Shown in pieces: positions 17,680-25,906 of a DNA stretch of 64,000 bases. The stretch is from Bin87 sp034423575 (GTDB lineage Bacteria > Chloroflexota > Dehalococcoidia > Lucifugimonadales > UBA3495). Made by a program: the position numbers and the translations under genes. The notes under the pieces were generated by a model. The model was not told the DNA's origin. It worked only from the letters and a program-made list of their open reading frames with translations, and ran no database searches. The stretch lies in NCBI GenBank assembly GCA_034423575.1, contig DAOUIF010000018.1, forward strand, positions 1 to 64,000. The letters run 5' to 3'. The first letter of the stretch is position 1. Every line of letters starts with the position of its first letter.

Positions 17680-19020
17680 TCAGGGATTAGGCGCCGACGT
17701 GCTCAATCCTTTCGTCGCCTGGGTCGGCGCCCGCGGCGGTTTGGCCGCCAGCGCCATGATGCCCGCCAGGAACACCGCCACCGCGAAAAACCCGAACGGA
17801 AGGCGATAGCTGCTGAAGTAGTCGAACATGAACCCGGCGATCACCGGCCCCAGCGCCTGGCCGCCCACTTGCACCGACATCGTCAATCCTCGTATCGTCC
17901 CCAGGTTCTGCCGTCCGTAGTAGTCCGCCCACACCAGGCGGATCAGCAGGTGCAGACCGCCCACGCCGAACCCGACCCCCGCTGCCGAGATTATCTCCGG
18001 CAGCGCCCGGTCGCTCGCCACCGTACCCGCGGTTGCCAGGGCTACGACAAACGCCGCGAACATCATCAGGTATCGGATGGGCATTCGCCTCGCCAGGGCC
18101 GCCCAGAAGACGCTGGCCGGCATCTGGGCCAGGGCGAAGGTGCTCGCGCTCATTGCGGCCAGGCGCGGGTCAATCCCCTGGCTGATGTAGTGGGACACCT
18201 GGTGCAGGCTGACCCCGGCCTGGACCATCATCCCGGCGCCGGAGAAGATCGCCAGGATCCAGAACGCCCGCGTGCGCAGAGCCTGCCCCACCGTGAAGTC
18301 GGTCTCGGCGAAACTTCCCGAGTTTCCGGGACCTTGGGCAGCCCTGGAATCCTGGGTGGCTGAGTCATACCGATCCGGGGCCGGATCGGGTTCAAGCCCC
18401 ATGTCCTCCGGCCGCCGCGCCACCAGCAGCAGGGACGGAACAACCCCCAGCGCAAAGGTCAGAATCCCCAGAGTGATCCATGCCGTTCGCCAGTCAAACC
18501 CCGTGATGACCAGCTGCATTGCCCAGGGCACGATGGCCAGGCCGGCCCCCTTGCCAATGGCGTCCACGGCCAGACCCAGAGGTCGCCGCCGGATGAACCA
18601 GTTGCTGACGGCCGTGGGCAGCCCAATCTCCATGGGCCCGGAGAAAATCATCCGCCCCGGGACGTACAGGGCATAGAAGGCCAGCGGATGTGCGACGAAA
18701 GCCAGCCCAATCGCCAGCGCGCCGGTGGCGACTGAGCCCGCGCCCAGGATGACACCCGCGCCGTACTTATCCAGCCATCTCCCCACGATGGGCGAAATGA
18801 AAACCGCGACCAGCCCTCCCAGGCTGACCGCGCCGGAGAACATCCCCACCGACCAACCCATGGATTGGGTCATCGGAACCACGAACACGGAAAGGGTCGC
18901 CACCGCCATCACGGTTCGGGTGGACAGGCTCACGGCAACGCCGTTGGCCACGATCACCCAGCCGTAGTAGAAAGGCAGGGCGCGGGCAAGCCCCGTTCGC
19001 CAAGCGGTGGCGTTGGTCAT
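17680..19020 (-). CDS. MFS transporter
   Basis: A 446-residue carrier with twelve predicted helices. It opens with the group's typical PFYYGWVIVANGVAVSLSTRT, has the loop GRWLDKYGAG after helix 2, and a central linker (RRPEDMGLEPDP) close to that of the truncated carrier at the window start. It belongs to the same organic-anion-like MFS branch as the gene at 13464. It lies downstream of, and on the same strand as, the MBL-MaoC-SDR-amidohydrolase cluster, separated from it by a family B repeat, and may import that pathway's substrate. This link is inference. Confidence 0.88.
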   Translation of the reverse strand: MTNATAWRTGLARALPFYYGWVIVANGVAVSLSTRTVMAVATLSVFVVPMTQSMGWSVGMFSGAVSLGGLVAVFISPIVGRWLDKYGAGVILGAGSVATGALAIGLAFVAHPLAFYALYVPGRMIFSGPMEIGLPTAVSNWFIRRRPLGLAVDAIGKGAGLAIVPWAMQLVITGFDWRTAWITLGILTFALGVVPSLLLVARRPEDMGLEPDPAPDRYDSATQDSRAAQGPGNSGSFAETDFTVGQALRTRAFWILAIFSGAGMMVQAGVSLHQVSHYISQGIDPRLAAMSASTFALAQMPASVFWAALARRMPIRYLMMFAAFVVALATAGTVASDRALPEIISAAGVGFGVGGLHLLIRLVWADYYGRQNLGTIRGLTMSVQVGGQALGPVIAGFMFDYFSSYRLPFGFFAVAVFLAGIMALAAKPPRAPTQATKGLSTSAPNP

Positions 19021-19065
19021 GGTTCGATGTCGAAAGCCGGCTTATGAGTAGCCGATTTCGCAAGT

Positions 19066-19177
19066 TGTCAGAATCAGGATTTTCAAGATTTAGGGATTAT
19101 CAAGATTGGAACCGTGCCGTGTCGTAGACCTCCCAATCCTGCTAAATCGTAAAATCCCGTGAATCCTGCTTCTGACC
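19066..19177. repeat. Palindromic repeat, family B
   Basis: Left arm TGTCAGAATCAGGATTTTCA, right arm GTGAATCCTGCTTCTGACC. Upstream, CTTATGAGTAGCCGATTT at 19041-19058 is a degenerate form of the MITE terminal repeat. It sits between the MFS and amidohydrolase genes. Confidence 0.82.
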
Positions 19178-19206
19178 ATTTAGACGCACTTCAGTCAGCT
19201 GCCCGA

Positions 19207-20487
19207 TTATGCCAAAACGTAATCGTCTGCCGTGCCGTTCAGGTTCACCCGCTTGCCATCCTTGATGACGGCGGAGAGGTGCTTGCCTTTCTGCAGCACG
19301 CTGATGTCGGCGATGGGGTCCTTGTCCAGGATCAGGATGTCCGCCAGCATTCCCGGTTCGATGGTGCCTAGTTCTCCTTCCAAACCCACGGCGAAGGCGT
19401 TGTCCCTGGTGTTGGCCATGATGGCTTCCATGGGGGTGTAGCCGCCGTACTTGACCATGATCTCCATCTCGTTGGCGTGCAGTTCACCGTAGGGCATCAG
19501 CGGCGAGTTGCCGCTGTCGGTGCCGCACAGCACCTTCACCCCCATTGAGCGGGCCTGCTGCAGCATGTTGGCCCCGCCTTCCAGGTTGTACTTGATCTGG
19601 TCGACTTCCTTGTCACTCCTGCCGAACTCCCGACCGACCTCTACGGCGTGCTTCAGGAAGGTGATGGTGGGCATGATGCGCACGCCGTTTTCGGCGACTA
19701 CCTCCAGGTCGGCCTCGGTAGCCAGATCGGCGTGCATGATCCAGTCCACGCCGGCCTCCGCGGCGGCGCGGGTGGAGTCGGACCCCCGGGAGTGGATGGT
19801 GATGCGGGCGTTGCGGCGGTGGGCCTCGCCGACGACGGCCTGGAGTTCCTCCTTCGAGATGGTCTGGAAGTCTCCCCAGGTGCTGTCGGCCATCTTGATG
19901 AAGTCGACGCCGTGCTTGCACTGGCGGCGCACCTCGGTGATCATCTCGGCCACCGAGTTAGCCAGCACGCCGTTGACGTGCTCGGGCGTGCCCATCCATG
20001 AGGGCTCGTTGTCGGCTATGCTGCCGTAGGTGACTATGAACCGGCCGGCGCAGTAGATGCGCGGCCCCTCGACCAGGCCGGCGTTGATCGCCTCCCGCAA
20101 CGCTACGTCGATGAACCACGTGCCGCCGGGAATGGACAGGCTGGTCACGCCGGACCGGAGCACCTCCCGCGCGTTGTGCGCTGCCCGGATCGTGGAGAAC
20201 TCGGCGCTGGTGGTGCCCCGAGCGATGTTGAGACCGGGCATGACCGGCTGGCCGAAGGACAGGTGACAGTGGCCTTCGATAAGGCCCGGCATGATCCATT
20301 TGCCCGTGGCGTCGATGGTCTCCACATGCTCACGATCCTCGACGTTGACCTCAGGAGGAACCGCCCCGACGCTGAGGATGCGGTTCCCCTGAATCACCAA
20401 TGCGTCGTTCGGGAACGCCGGCTGCCCCGTCGCGTCGATGAGAGTGCCGTTGCGGATAATCGTGGTCATTGCGCCGTTGCTGCTCAT
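19207..20487 (-). CDS. Amidohydrolase family protein
   Basis: A 426-residue metal-dependent hydrolase of the imidazolonepropionase/prolidase-like branch. The metal ligands appear as GLIEGHCHL (H-x-H, near residue 71), a candidate lysine in GVDFIKMADS, histidines in RITIHSRGSD and DWIMHADLA, and the catalytic aspartate in CGTDSGNSP. The C-terminus folds back into the small beta domain (GMLADILILDKDPIADI). AGGGGAGG precedes the ATG. It is the last gene of the minus-strand run beginning at 23083. The substrate is unknown; the neighbours suggest a cyclic amide or ester intermediate. Confidence 0.88.
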   Translation of the reverse strand: MSSNGAMTTIIRNGTLIDATGQPAFPNDALVIQGNRILSVGAVPPEVNVEDREHVETIDATGKWIMPGLIEGHCHLSFGQPVMPGLNIARGTTSAEFSTIRAAHNAREVLRSGVTSLSIPGGTWFIDVALREAINAGLVEGPRIYCAGRFIVTYGSIADNEPSWMGTPEHVNGVLANSVAEMITEVRRQCKHGVDFIKMADSTWGDFQTISKEELQAVVGEAHRRNARITIHSRGSDSTRAAAEAGVDWIMHADLATEADLEVVAENGVRIMPTITFLKHAVEVGREFGRSDKEVDQIKYNLEGGANMLQQARSMGVKVLCGTDSGNSPLMPYGELHANEMEIMVKYGGYTPMEAIMANTRDNAFAVGLEGELGTIEPGMLADILILDKDPIADISVLQKGKHLSAVIKDGKRVNLNGTADDYVLA

Positions 20488-20568
20488 CGTATCCTCCCCT
20501 TGGATCGGTTTACTTTCCCGTTAGCGGCGTGGGTTGTGCAGATGCCATTTGGCTGTGCGAATGTGAGC

Positions 20569-21351
20569 TCAGGCGTGCAGCCGGTCATAGGCCGATGGCC
20601 TCTGGATCCCGTGTTCTTCGTCGTATTGTGCGGCTGAAACCAATTGGCCGGTCATGGTCTCCGGAGTCTGGAGGGCCATGTGCACGGCCACTTCGGCGAT
20701 GTCGTCGGGCAGCCTCATGCGCTTGTGCACTTCGTCGTCGTAGTCGTCGTTGGGCCGGGTCAGGTTCCAGCCCGGGTCGAGGATGTTCACGGCGATGCCG
20801 AAGTCTTTCATTTCGTCGGCCAGCGACTCGCTGAGGCGCTCCACCGCCGCCTTGGCGGCTCCGTACGAAGCCTGACCGGCACGGCCGCGGCGAGCAACGT
20901 TCATCGAGGTCAGGTTGACGACGACTCCGGTGCGACGTTCGATCATGTGGGGCAGCACGGCCTTGCAGGTCATGAAGGTGGTGGTCAGGTTCGACTCGAT
21001 CACCCGCTGCCACTCGTCTTCAGTGATGTCCAGCACCGTAACCGCGTGGGTCAGGTCATTGGTGAAGAGGCGGTATCCGCCCACGTTGTTAACCAGGATA
21101 TCGATCTTGCCCAGCTCGCTGATGGTCTCGTGGGCCGCCCTGTTTGCGCCTTCGCTGGTGGTCAGCTCCGCGTTGACCGTGTGGGCGCGGCGGCCCAGGG
21201 CGCGAATTTCCGAACCGACAGCTTCCAGCTCGGAGGGCGTGCGCGCCACAATGGCGACGTCCGCTCCCTCGCGAGCGTAGGCCAGCGCCATGGAGCGGCC
21301 CAAACCGCGGGCTCCTCCGGTGACCAGGGCGACTCTGCCTTCCAGTTGCAT
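20569..21351 (-). CDS. SDR family oxidoreductase
   Basis: A 260-residue classical short-chain dehydrogenase. It has the cofactor motif TGGARGLG (residues 11-18), NNVGG near 90, the catalytic serine in NLTSMN and the YGAAK tyrosine-lysine pair near 163. It would oxidise or reduce a hydroxyl group with NAD(P). AAAGGTGAGG precedes the ATG. It lies between the MaoC-like pair and the amidohydrolase on the same strand; the order hydratase then dehydrogenase is like a beta-oxidation step. Confidence 0.9.
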   Translation of the reverse strand: MQLEGRVALVTGGARGLGRSMALAYAREGADVAIVARTPSELEAVGSEIRALGRRAHTVNAELTTSEGANRAAHETISELGKIDILVNNVGGYRLFTNDLTHAVTVLDITEDEWQRVIESNLTTTFMTCKAVLPHMIERRTGVVVNLTSMNVARRGRAGQASYGAAKAAVERLSESLADEMKDFGIAVNILDPGWNLTRPNDDYDDEVHKRMRLPDDIAEVAVHMALQTPETMTGQLVSAAQYDEEHGIQRPSAYDRLHA

Positions 21352-21376
21352 TGTTGCCTCACCTTTCCGGCGTGTG

Positions 21377-21829
21377 TTACCCGTCCTGGGGGAGAAAGGC
21401 GTTGGGGACCACCGCGCTGCCCTGGCCCACGCCGGTAGTATCGCCGCGCTGGTTTTCGACCTTGACGTCCACCGACACCCGGCTGCCGTTCACCTCACGG
21501 CTCACGCCTGTGACCGTCCCCGTGAAGGTGATCGTGTCGCCGGGCCGCACCGGCCGCAAGAACCTCAGGTCGACCGTGCCGGTATGGTTGAACACGTCGC
21601 TGCCGAAGTAGCGACGCAGCAGTTCCAGGGCGAACGACAGCGACATCCTTCCCGATGCCACCGTGCCCTCGGTTCCCAGGGTCTCACGGGCGGTCTCTTC
21701 GTCGGTGAACTGGGAGGCTTCCAATTCTCCCGAACTGCCTTCGAAAAGGTTGATCGCCTCTTGGGTCATTTCCTTTGCCAGCGGGGGAAGCTCATCCCCC
21801 ACCTCGTAGGTGCGGACTAGCCTCCCCAT
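21377..21829 (-). CDS. MaoC-like acyl dehydratase (C-terminal partner)
   Basis: A 150-residue hot-dog-fold protein. The core reads GTEGTVASGRMSLSFALELLRRYFG followed by LRFLRPVRPGDTITFTG, the C-terminal strands typical of MaoC enoyl-CoA hydratases and of FAS1-type dehydratase halves. Its start overlaps the end of the other hot-dog gene by 13 bases, so the two are probably translated together and form a heterodimer. It would add water to, or remove it from, an acyl-CoA; the substrate is unknown. Confidence 0.82.
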   Translation of the reverse strand: MGRLVRTYEVGDELPPLAKEMTQEAINLFEGSSGELEASQFTDEETARETLGTEGTVASGRMSLSFALELLRRYFGSDVFNHTGTVDLRFLRPVRPGDTITFTGTVTGVSREVNGSRVSVDVKVENQRGDTTGVGQGSAVVPNAFLPQDG

Positions 21830-22236
21830 TTCTTGCCGACCTCCGTGGGCTGCTTGAGCTCGTGGGTGATCACGCGGTCAATGAGCCGGCCGTCTTCGTC
21901 CACTGACACCGCCTCGGTGACGATGTAGTTCTTGCCCCGACGCAGGTACTTGTCGGCGATCCACGCCCGCACCGTGATCGTCTTGTCGGCAACGGGCGGG
22001 TTGTAGCAGTAGAACGCGCACCGGGCGTTGACCGAGCCCGCGTCCCGGTATCTGGCGTTGTACCCCCGCACGTCCACCTTGTGGGAGATCGTCGGGAAGC
22101 TGGCCTCCGAATCCATCACTCCCTGCCGGTAGGTGTCGATCATCTCCTGAGTGAGGAGGTACTGGTACGTCTCGAAGGTCTCGCCGACCTCCAGGGCGTC
22201 CCAGTCCAAGAGTATTCGCGCATCCGCTTCTACCAT
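21817..22236 (-). CDS. MaoC-like / FAS1-type dehydratase N-terminal partner
   Basis: A 139-residue single hot-dog domain. It starts LDWDALEVGETFETYQYLLTQEMI, the usual opening of the MaoC N-terminal subfamily, and contains VNARCAFYCYNPPVADKTITVRAWIADKYLRRGKNYIV. The ATG at 22236 follows AAAGGAAG; the frame is open upstream but enters the MBL gene. Such N-terminal halves often lack the catalytic Asp/His and need the partner encoded next. Confidence 0.78.
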   Translation of the reverse strand: MVEADARILLDWDALEVGETFETYQYLLTQEMIDTYRQGVMDSEASFPTISHKVDVRGYNARYRDAGSVNARCAFYCYNPPVADKTITVRAWIADKYLRRGKNYIVTEAVSVDEDGRLIDRVITHELKQPTEVGKKWGG

Positions 22237-22282
22237 AGCTGCACTTCCTTTAGGTTCAAGCGTAACCGGGACGCCTGACCGG

Positions 22283-23083
22283 TTAGATGCCCCGCCAGGA
22301 GCGCCGTCCCTCGACCCGTACGAAATGGCCGAAGCCCGGGTCGGGAAAGTGTCCGGCGGAAACCAGAATCTGCTCGCTCTCCAGCATGTCCAGCACAGAG
22401 TGACGGGTGCTCCTCGACACGTCAGGCTGGATGTCGAATATGGGACACCAGTCAGTGTAGTGGGCCTGGGCAGGGTTGTGCGCCACGTCGCCCAGGATGT
22501 AACCGCGCTCTCCACCGGAGGCGATCATGATGGAGACGTGGCCTGGCGTATGCCCCGGCGTCGAGACTGTGGTGAGTTCGTCGGTTATCTCGTGATCGTC
22601 GTCCATCAGGTCGATGAAACCCAGCTCCTCCAGAGGCACCACCTGGTCGCGGACGTGGGTGGCGCCGGCCAACACGTCAGGCTGGGTCCAGTAATCCCAG
22701 TCCTTCCTGGGGACGAGATAGCGGGCATTGGGGAAGTTAGGCTTCCCGTCGGTGAGATTCCAGCCCACATGGTCCGGGTGGAGGTGGGTGTGAACCACCA
22801 GGTCAACGGCTTCCGGATCGACTCCCTTGGCTCGCATATCTGACATGAGCGTACCGTCGGGGGCTTGCAGCCCGGTATCGACGATGATCAACTTGCCCTG
22901 CGACCGAACACCCGTAGTCCCGTACCTGGTCCGTACCTGGTCGTGCTCGTCCAGCAACTCGGGAAACTCCCGCCATTGCTCGATGGTCGTGTCCGGGAAC
23001 GGGATCAAGGGAGACCGGACCGGCCCCCCGTCGTTTAAAGCCAGCAATTCAACGTTGCCGACGCTGGTGGTGTAGCTGGGCAT
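22283..23083 (-). CDS. MBL-fold metallo-hydrolase (lactonase-like)
   Basis: A 266-residue metallo-beta-lactamase-fold protein. The metal site is clear: HTHLHPDHVGWN (HxHxDH, near residue 98), TPGHTPGHVS, GDVAHNP and a final histidine in SAGHFPDPGFGH. The order and length fit the AHL-lactonase/N-acyl hydrolase branch, which opens lactones or hydrolyses esters. It is the first gene of the minus-strand cluster ending with the amidohydrolase, so it may open a lactone early in that pathway. No quorum-sensing genes are near. Confidence 0.87.
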   Translation of the reverse strand: MPSYTTSVGNVELLALNDGGPVRSPLIPFPDTTIEQWREFPELLDEHDQVRTRYGTTGVRSQGKLIIVDTGLQAPDGTLMSDMRAKGVDPEAVDLVVHTHLHPDHVGWNLTDGKPNFPNARYLVPRKDWDYWTQPDVLAGATHVRDQVVPLEELGFIDLMDDDHEITDELTTVSTPGHTPGHVSIMIASGGERGYILGDVAHNPAQAHYTDWCPIFDIQPDVSRSTRHSVLDMLESEQILVSAGHFPDPGFGHFVRVEGRRSWRGI

Positions 23084-23231
23084 AACGGCATTGCCTCGCG
23101 ATGAGGTGGCTCTCGAACGGGTCTGGATTGGAGCATCATACTACCAAAAACCGGTCCCGCTGGAAGCCGGGGAAAGGGTAATCCGGCAGCGCGACGTGTC
23201 CGCAATCCCGATGGCGTTCCGTCTGCGGACG

Positions 23232-25523
23232 TTAGGGGAACACAGTATCCACAGTGCCCGGCACGCTGAGGTTCTGGATGCGCCGGTCTTCGGAACCGGT
23301 AGTCTCCGCCATGTTAAACGGGTCGCCGACGTGGAAGCGAGCAAGATACTCGGCAAGAGCGTCCTGTTCCGAACCCGGATCGGCAAAATCGGCAGCGCCG
23401 GGATCCACCGCCCGCGGCTCGTCGATTATGCCGTTGCCGTTGGTGTCGGGGAAGTCGGCGTTGGGGGCGTTGAATTGCCCGGCTTCGCCCAGCAGGTCCA
23501 TCCGGCCAGGCTGCGGCGCCGGGAACGGGTAGCCGTCGCCTCCGTTAGCCAGGAAGTTCAGGGTCACCATCTTGATCACGCGATTGGGGTCTCCGGACAG
23601 GGCACCATCGACGACCACCGGGTCGGCCACGGTGCCGTCCCCTCCAATCACCGCCAGGGAGCGAATGCGCTGGCCAATGGGGGCACCAGGATCGAAGCTG
23701 AAACGCATCCCGCCAACCTGTGGGAAGCGTCCATCCAGGACCTCACCCACGCCGTCGAACCCGATGCTATGCTCCATGATGGTGGCAAATTGCATGGCAG
23801 TGAGCGGTAATATGACCAGGCCGTTGTTGAAGCGCAGGGAGCCTTCGATGTCGAACTGCGAAATCTCCCCCTCGGCTTTGCCGGTCGCGGGGTTGTCCGC
23901 CGACGGGAGGTACTGCACCTCTGACGGGTCGGTGGAACCGGGAGGATGGACCACCAAACCGATATCGTCCCTGATGCCGCCGCTGTTCTTGAGCGACACG
24001 TGCACCTCGGCGTCCAACTGCCGGGCTAGCCACAGGTTGGCGTCGGCGGTGAGGTTGCCGAGATTGCTCTCCTCGGTGCGCACGGTCATGCGGCGTCCGT
24101 CGAGGTACACGGATGCGCTGCCCAGGATGTTGTGATCACGCGCGGCGATCACGCCGCGAAGGGTGTCCGCGATTCGGGTCACCTCTGCGATTGGCACGCC
24201 GGAGAACGCCTGGCCGCCCTGCTGATCGGTGGCGTAGGCGCCGCTCTGATAGGGATCGACTGAGCCTGGAATGATGTGGCCGGAGAGATCAAAGTCCACT
24301 ACCAGCCGGCCCAGGTACTCGTAGTCGCCGCCGGTGTTCACGAGCAGAACCGGCGTGCCGCTGGGACTCTGGTAGGTCAGTGGGTACGTGTCGGCGGCCG
24401 TGTGCCCGGGTCGCAGCCGGTCGGTTGCGTCGGCCAGCAGTGTGTTGGAACCGCCCCCGATGATGACGTCCACATGCTCCAGGCGGGAAGCGAGGGCCTG
24501 CTCTATATCGAGCCGCTGCATGTGCCCGATCAGGACGATCTTGTCGATGCCCTGGTCAGCCAGCGCATCCACCTTGCCCTGGATAATGTTGGCCAGGGCG
24601 CTCAGATCATCGGGGTCCTGCGGCCTGACTGTAATCCCGCCGGCGCCGGTAATGGTGGCCAGCTGCGGCGTGGTCGCGCCCACGACGCCGATTCGCTCCC
24701 CGCCGACCGTCACCACCGCGCTGGCAGCCACGCTGCCGCCGACCAGCATCGACTCCTGTCCGTCCTCGACCACCAGCGGTGCGAGGTTCTCGTCAGTGGC
24801 GAACTCCAGGTTGGCGGCGAGGTAGGGGAATCGGGCGCCCGAATACATCCGGCTGTTATCCGCCTCTGCGCCAATGATGGACGCGAAGGCTCCGGTTCCC
24901 TGGTCGAGCTCGTGGTTGCCCACCGCCGAAGCCTGGAATCCCATGGCGTTCAGGAAAGCGATGTCCCCACGCCCGTTTCCGGCTACGCCAAGGACCTCCG
25001 CCGCGGCGTCATCTCCGGCCGCAACATAGCGCGGGCCGCGGATGTAGTTGTCACCGGAGCTGAGGACGATGGTGTTGTTGGGGTACTGTGAGCGAAAGCC
25101 TTCAAGGATGGCGGAGAAGTTTTCCACGTTTTGCAGGGCGCCCACTGCGCTGTCCATGTCAGCGGCGTGGAGGATCTGGAGAGTGAACACCTGGTCAGCG
25201 GCAGCGGGCAACTCGAGCCCGCTGATGGTTTCCAACTGAGCTTCAATGGACGACAGCCGGTCGTCCACCCCAGCCGAAAGCCGGTCAATGTCAGAGTCCA
25301 GTCGTGCGATGTCATCCGAAGAAGCGCCCGAGGGCTCCGCAGGTGTTGCAAGAGCGCTGCCCGCCACTGGCGCTTGAGTGCGCAGAACCTCTACTTCCGC
25401 GCGCAAGGCGGCGACTTCAGCCTCCAGATTTGACGTATCAGGAGATCCGTTGCCGCCGCACGCGGCCAGCGAAAACAGCGTTATCGACAAAGCTGCCGTC
25501 ATCCAAACTTGGACTCGATTCAT
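23232..25523 (-). CDS. 5'-nucleotidase / UDP-sugar hydrolase-like lipoprotein
   Basis: A 763-residue exported lipoprotein: a signal peptide ending FSLAACGG with the lipid-anchor cysteine, then a short coiled coil (LEAEVAALRAEVEVLRTQ and a second heptad stretch to about residue 90). The metallophosphatase domain follows with HAADMDSAVG, SSGDNYIRG, GNHELDQG, LIGHMQ and GGGSNT. The C-terminal nucleotidase domain has VSLKNSGGIRDD and LRFNNGLVILPLT. The first metal motif lacks the usual D-x-H histidine, as in other members of this sub-branch. AAGGGGAAG precedes the ATG. It likely releases phosphate from nucleotides outside the membrane. Confidence 0.88.
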   Translation of the reverse strand: MNRVQVWMTAALSITLFSLAACGGNGSPDTSNLEAEVAALRAEVEVLRTQAPVAGSALATPAEPSGASSDDIARLDSDIDRLSAGVDDRLSSIEAQLETISGLELPAAADQVFTLQILHAADMDSAVGALQNVENFSAILEGFRSQYPNNTIVLSSGDNYIRGPRYVAAGDDAAAEVLGVAGNGRGDIAFLNAMGFQASAVGNHELDQGTGAFASIIGAEADNSRMYSGARFPYLAANLEFATDENLAPLVVEDGQESMLVGGSVAASAVVTVGGERIGVVGATTPQLATITGAGGITVRPQDPDDLSALANIIQGKVDALADQGIDKIVLIGHMQRLDIEQALASRLEHVDVIIGGGSNTLLADATDRLRPGHTAADTYPLTYQSPSGTPVLLVNTGGDYEYLGRLVVDFDLSGHIIPGSVDPYQSGAYATDQQGGQAFSGVPIAEVTRIADTLRGVIAARDHNILGSASVYLDGRRMTVRTEESNLGNLTADANLWLARQLDAEVHVSLKNSGGIRDDIGLVVHPPGSTDPSEVQYLPSADNPATGKAEGEISQFDIEGSLRFNNGLVILPLTAMQFATIMEHSIGFDGVGEVLDGRFPQVGGMRFSFDPGAPIGQRIRSLAVIGGDGTVADPVVVDGALSGDPNRVIKMVTLNFLANGGDGYPFPAPQPGRMDLLGEAGQFNAPNADFPDTNGNGIIDEPRAVDPGAADFADPGSEQDALAEYLARFHVGDPFNMAETTGSEDRRIQNLSVPGTVDTVFP

Positions 25524-25607
25524 TGATCTTCCCCTTGACAGGCGAATAACGGTCGGCGATGCAGCTGCGCCGGGATCAGGAGCGCAGGGCGGGCAACCCA
25601 AAGAAAA

Positions 25608-25723
25608 GATTTAGGGATTATCAAGATTGGAACCGTCTCGTGATTGGGCTCTCTCGATTCTGCCCAATCATAAGATCCCATAAATCCTGATCCACACAAT
25701 TTACTAAAGCGGGTACGCGTGAG
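25608..25723. repeat. Palindromic repeat, family B, left-truncated, with MITE-type end
   Basis: The core GATTTAGGGATTATCAAGAT to TAAATCCTGATCC (25608-25697) lacks the outer left arm. AAAGCGGGTACGCGTGAG follows at 25706-25723, an excellent match to the family A terminal repeat. Confidence 0.8.
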
Positions 25724-25735
25724 GCAGCATTTTCG

Positions 25736-25764
25736 TTGACAACTGCCGGAGGCCCTGCTAGATT
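25736..25764 (+). promoter_or_regulatory. Sigma-70-type promoter for the first binding-protein gene
   Basis: TTGACA at 25736-25741, a 17-base spacer, then TAGATT at 25759-25764. It is about 140 bases before the ATG of the first family-5 binding protein. The -35 box is perfect and the -10 box is fair. No riboswitch is seen between it and the gene. Confidence 0.6.
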
Positions 25765-25906
25765 GCTCGACCTTATGATTGCGCGTGCCACCAAGTACCT
25801 GAAAGGGCTTGTGCGGTCAGACGTTATCCGGTTTCACTCGCTCACCGCAAATAACCAAGGCTGGTAGAGCGATTTTTGTCCAAAGAAACCCAGTTGGAGG
25901 ATCATC

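Noticed and set aside
24276..25091. Plus-strand open frame opposite the 5'-nucleotidase gene
   Set aside because: Entirely inside a well-supported gene on the other strand; no start signal or family match.
25742..25906. A second cobalamin riboswitch before the first binding-protein gene
   Set aside because: No GCCACTG or B12-box sequence is present in this leader.
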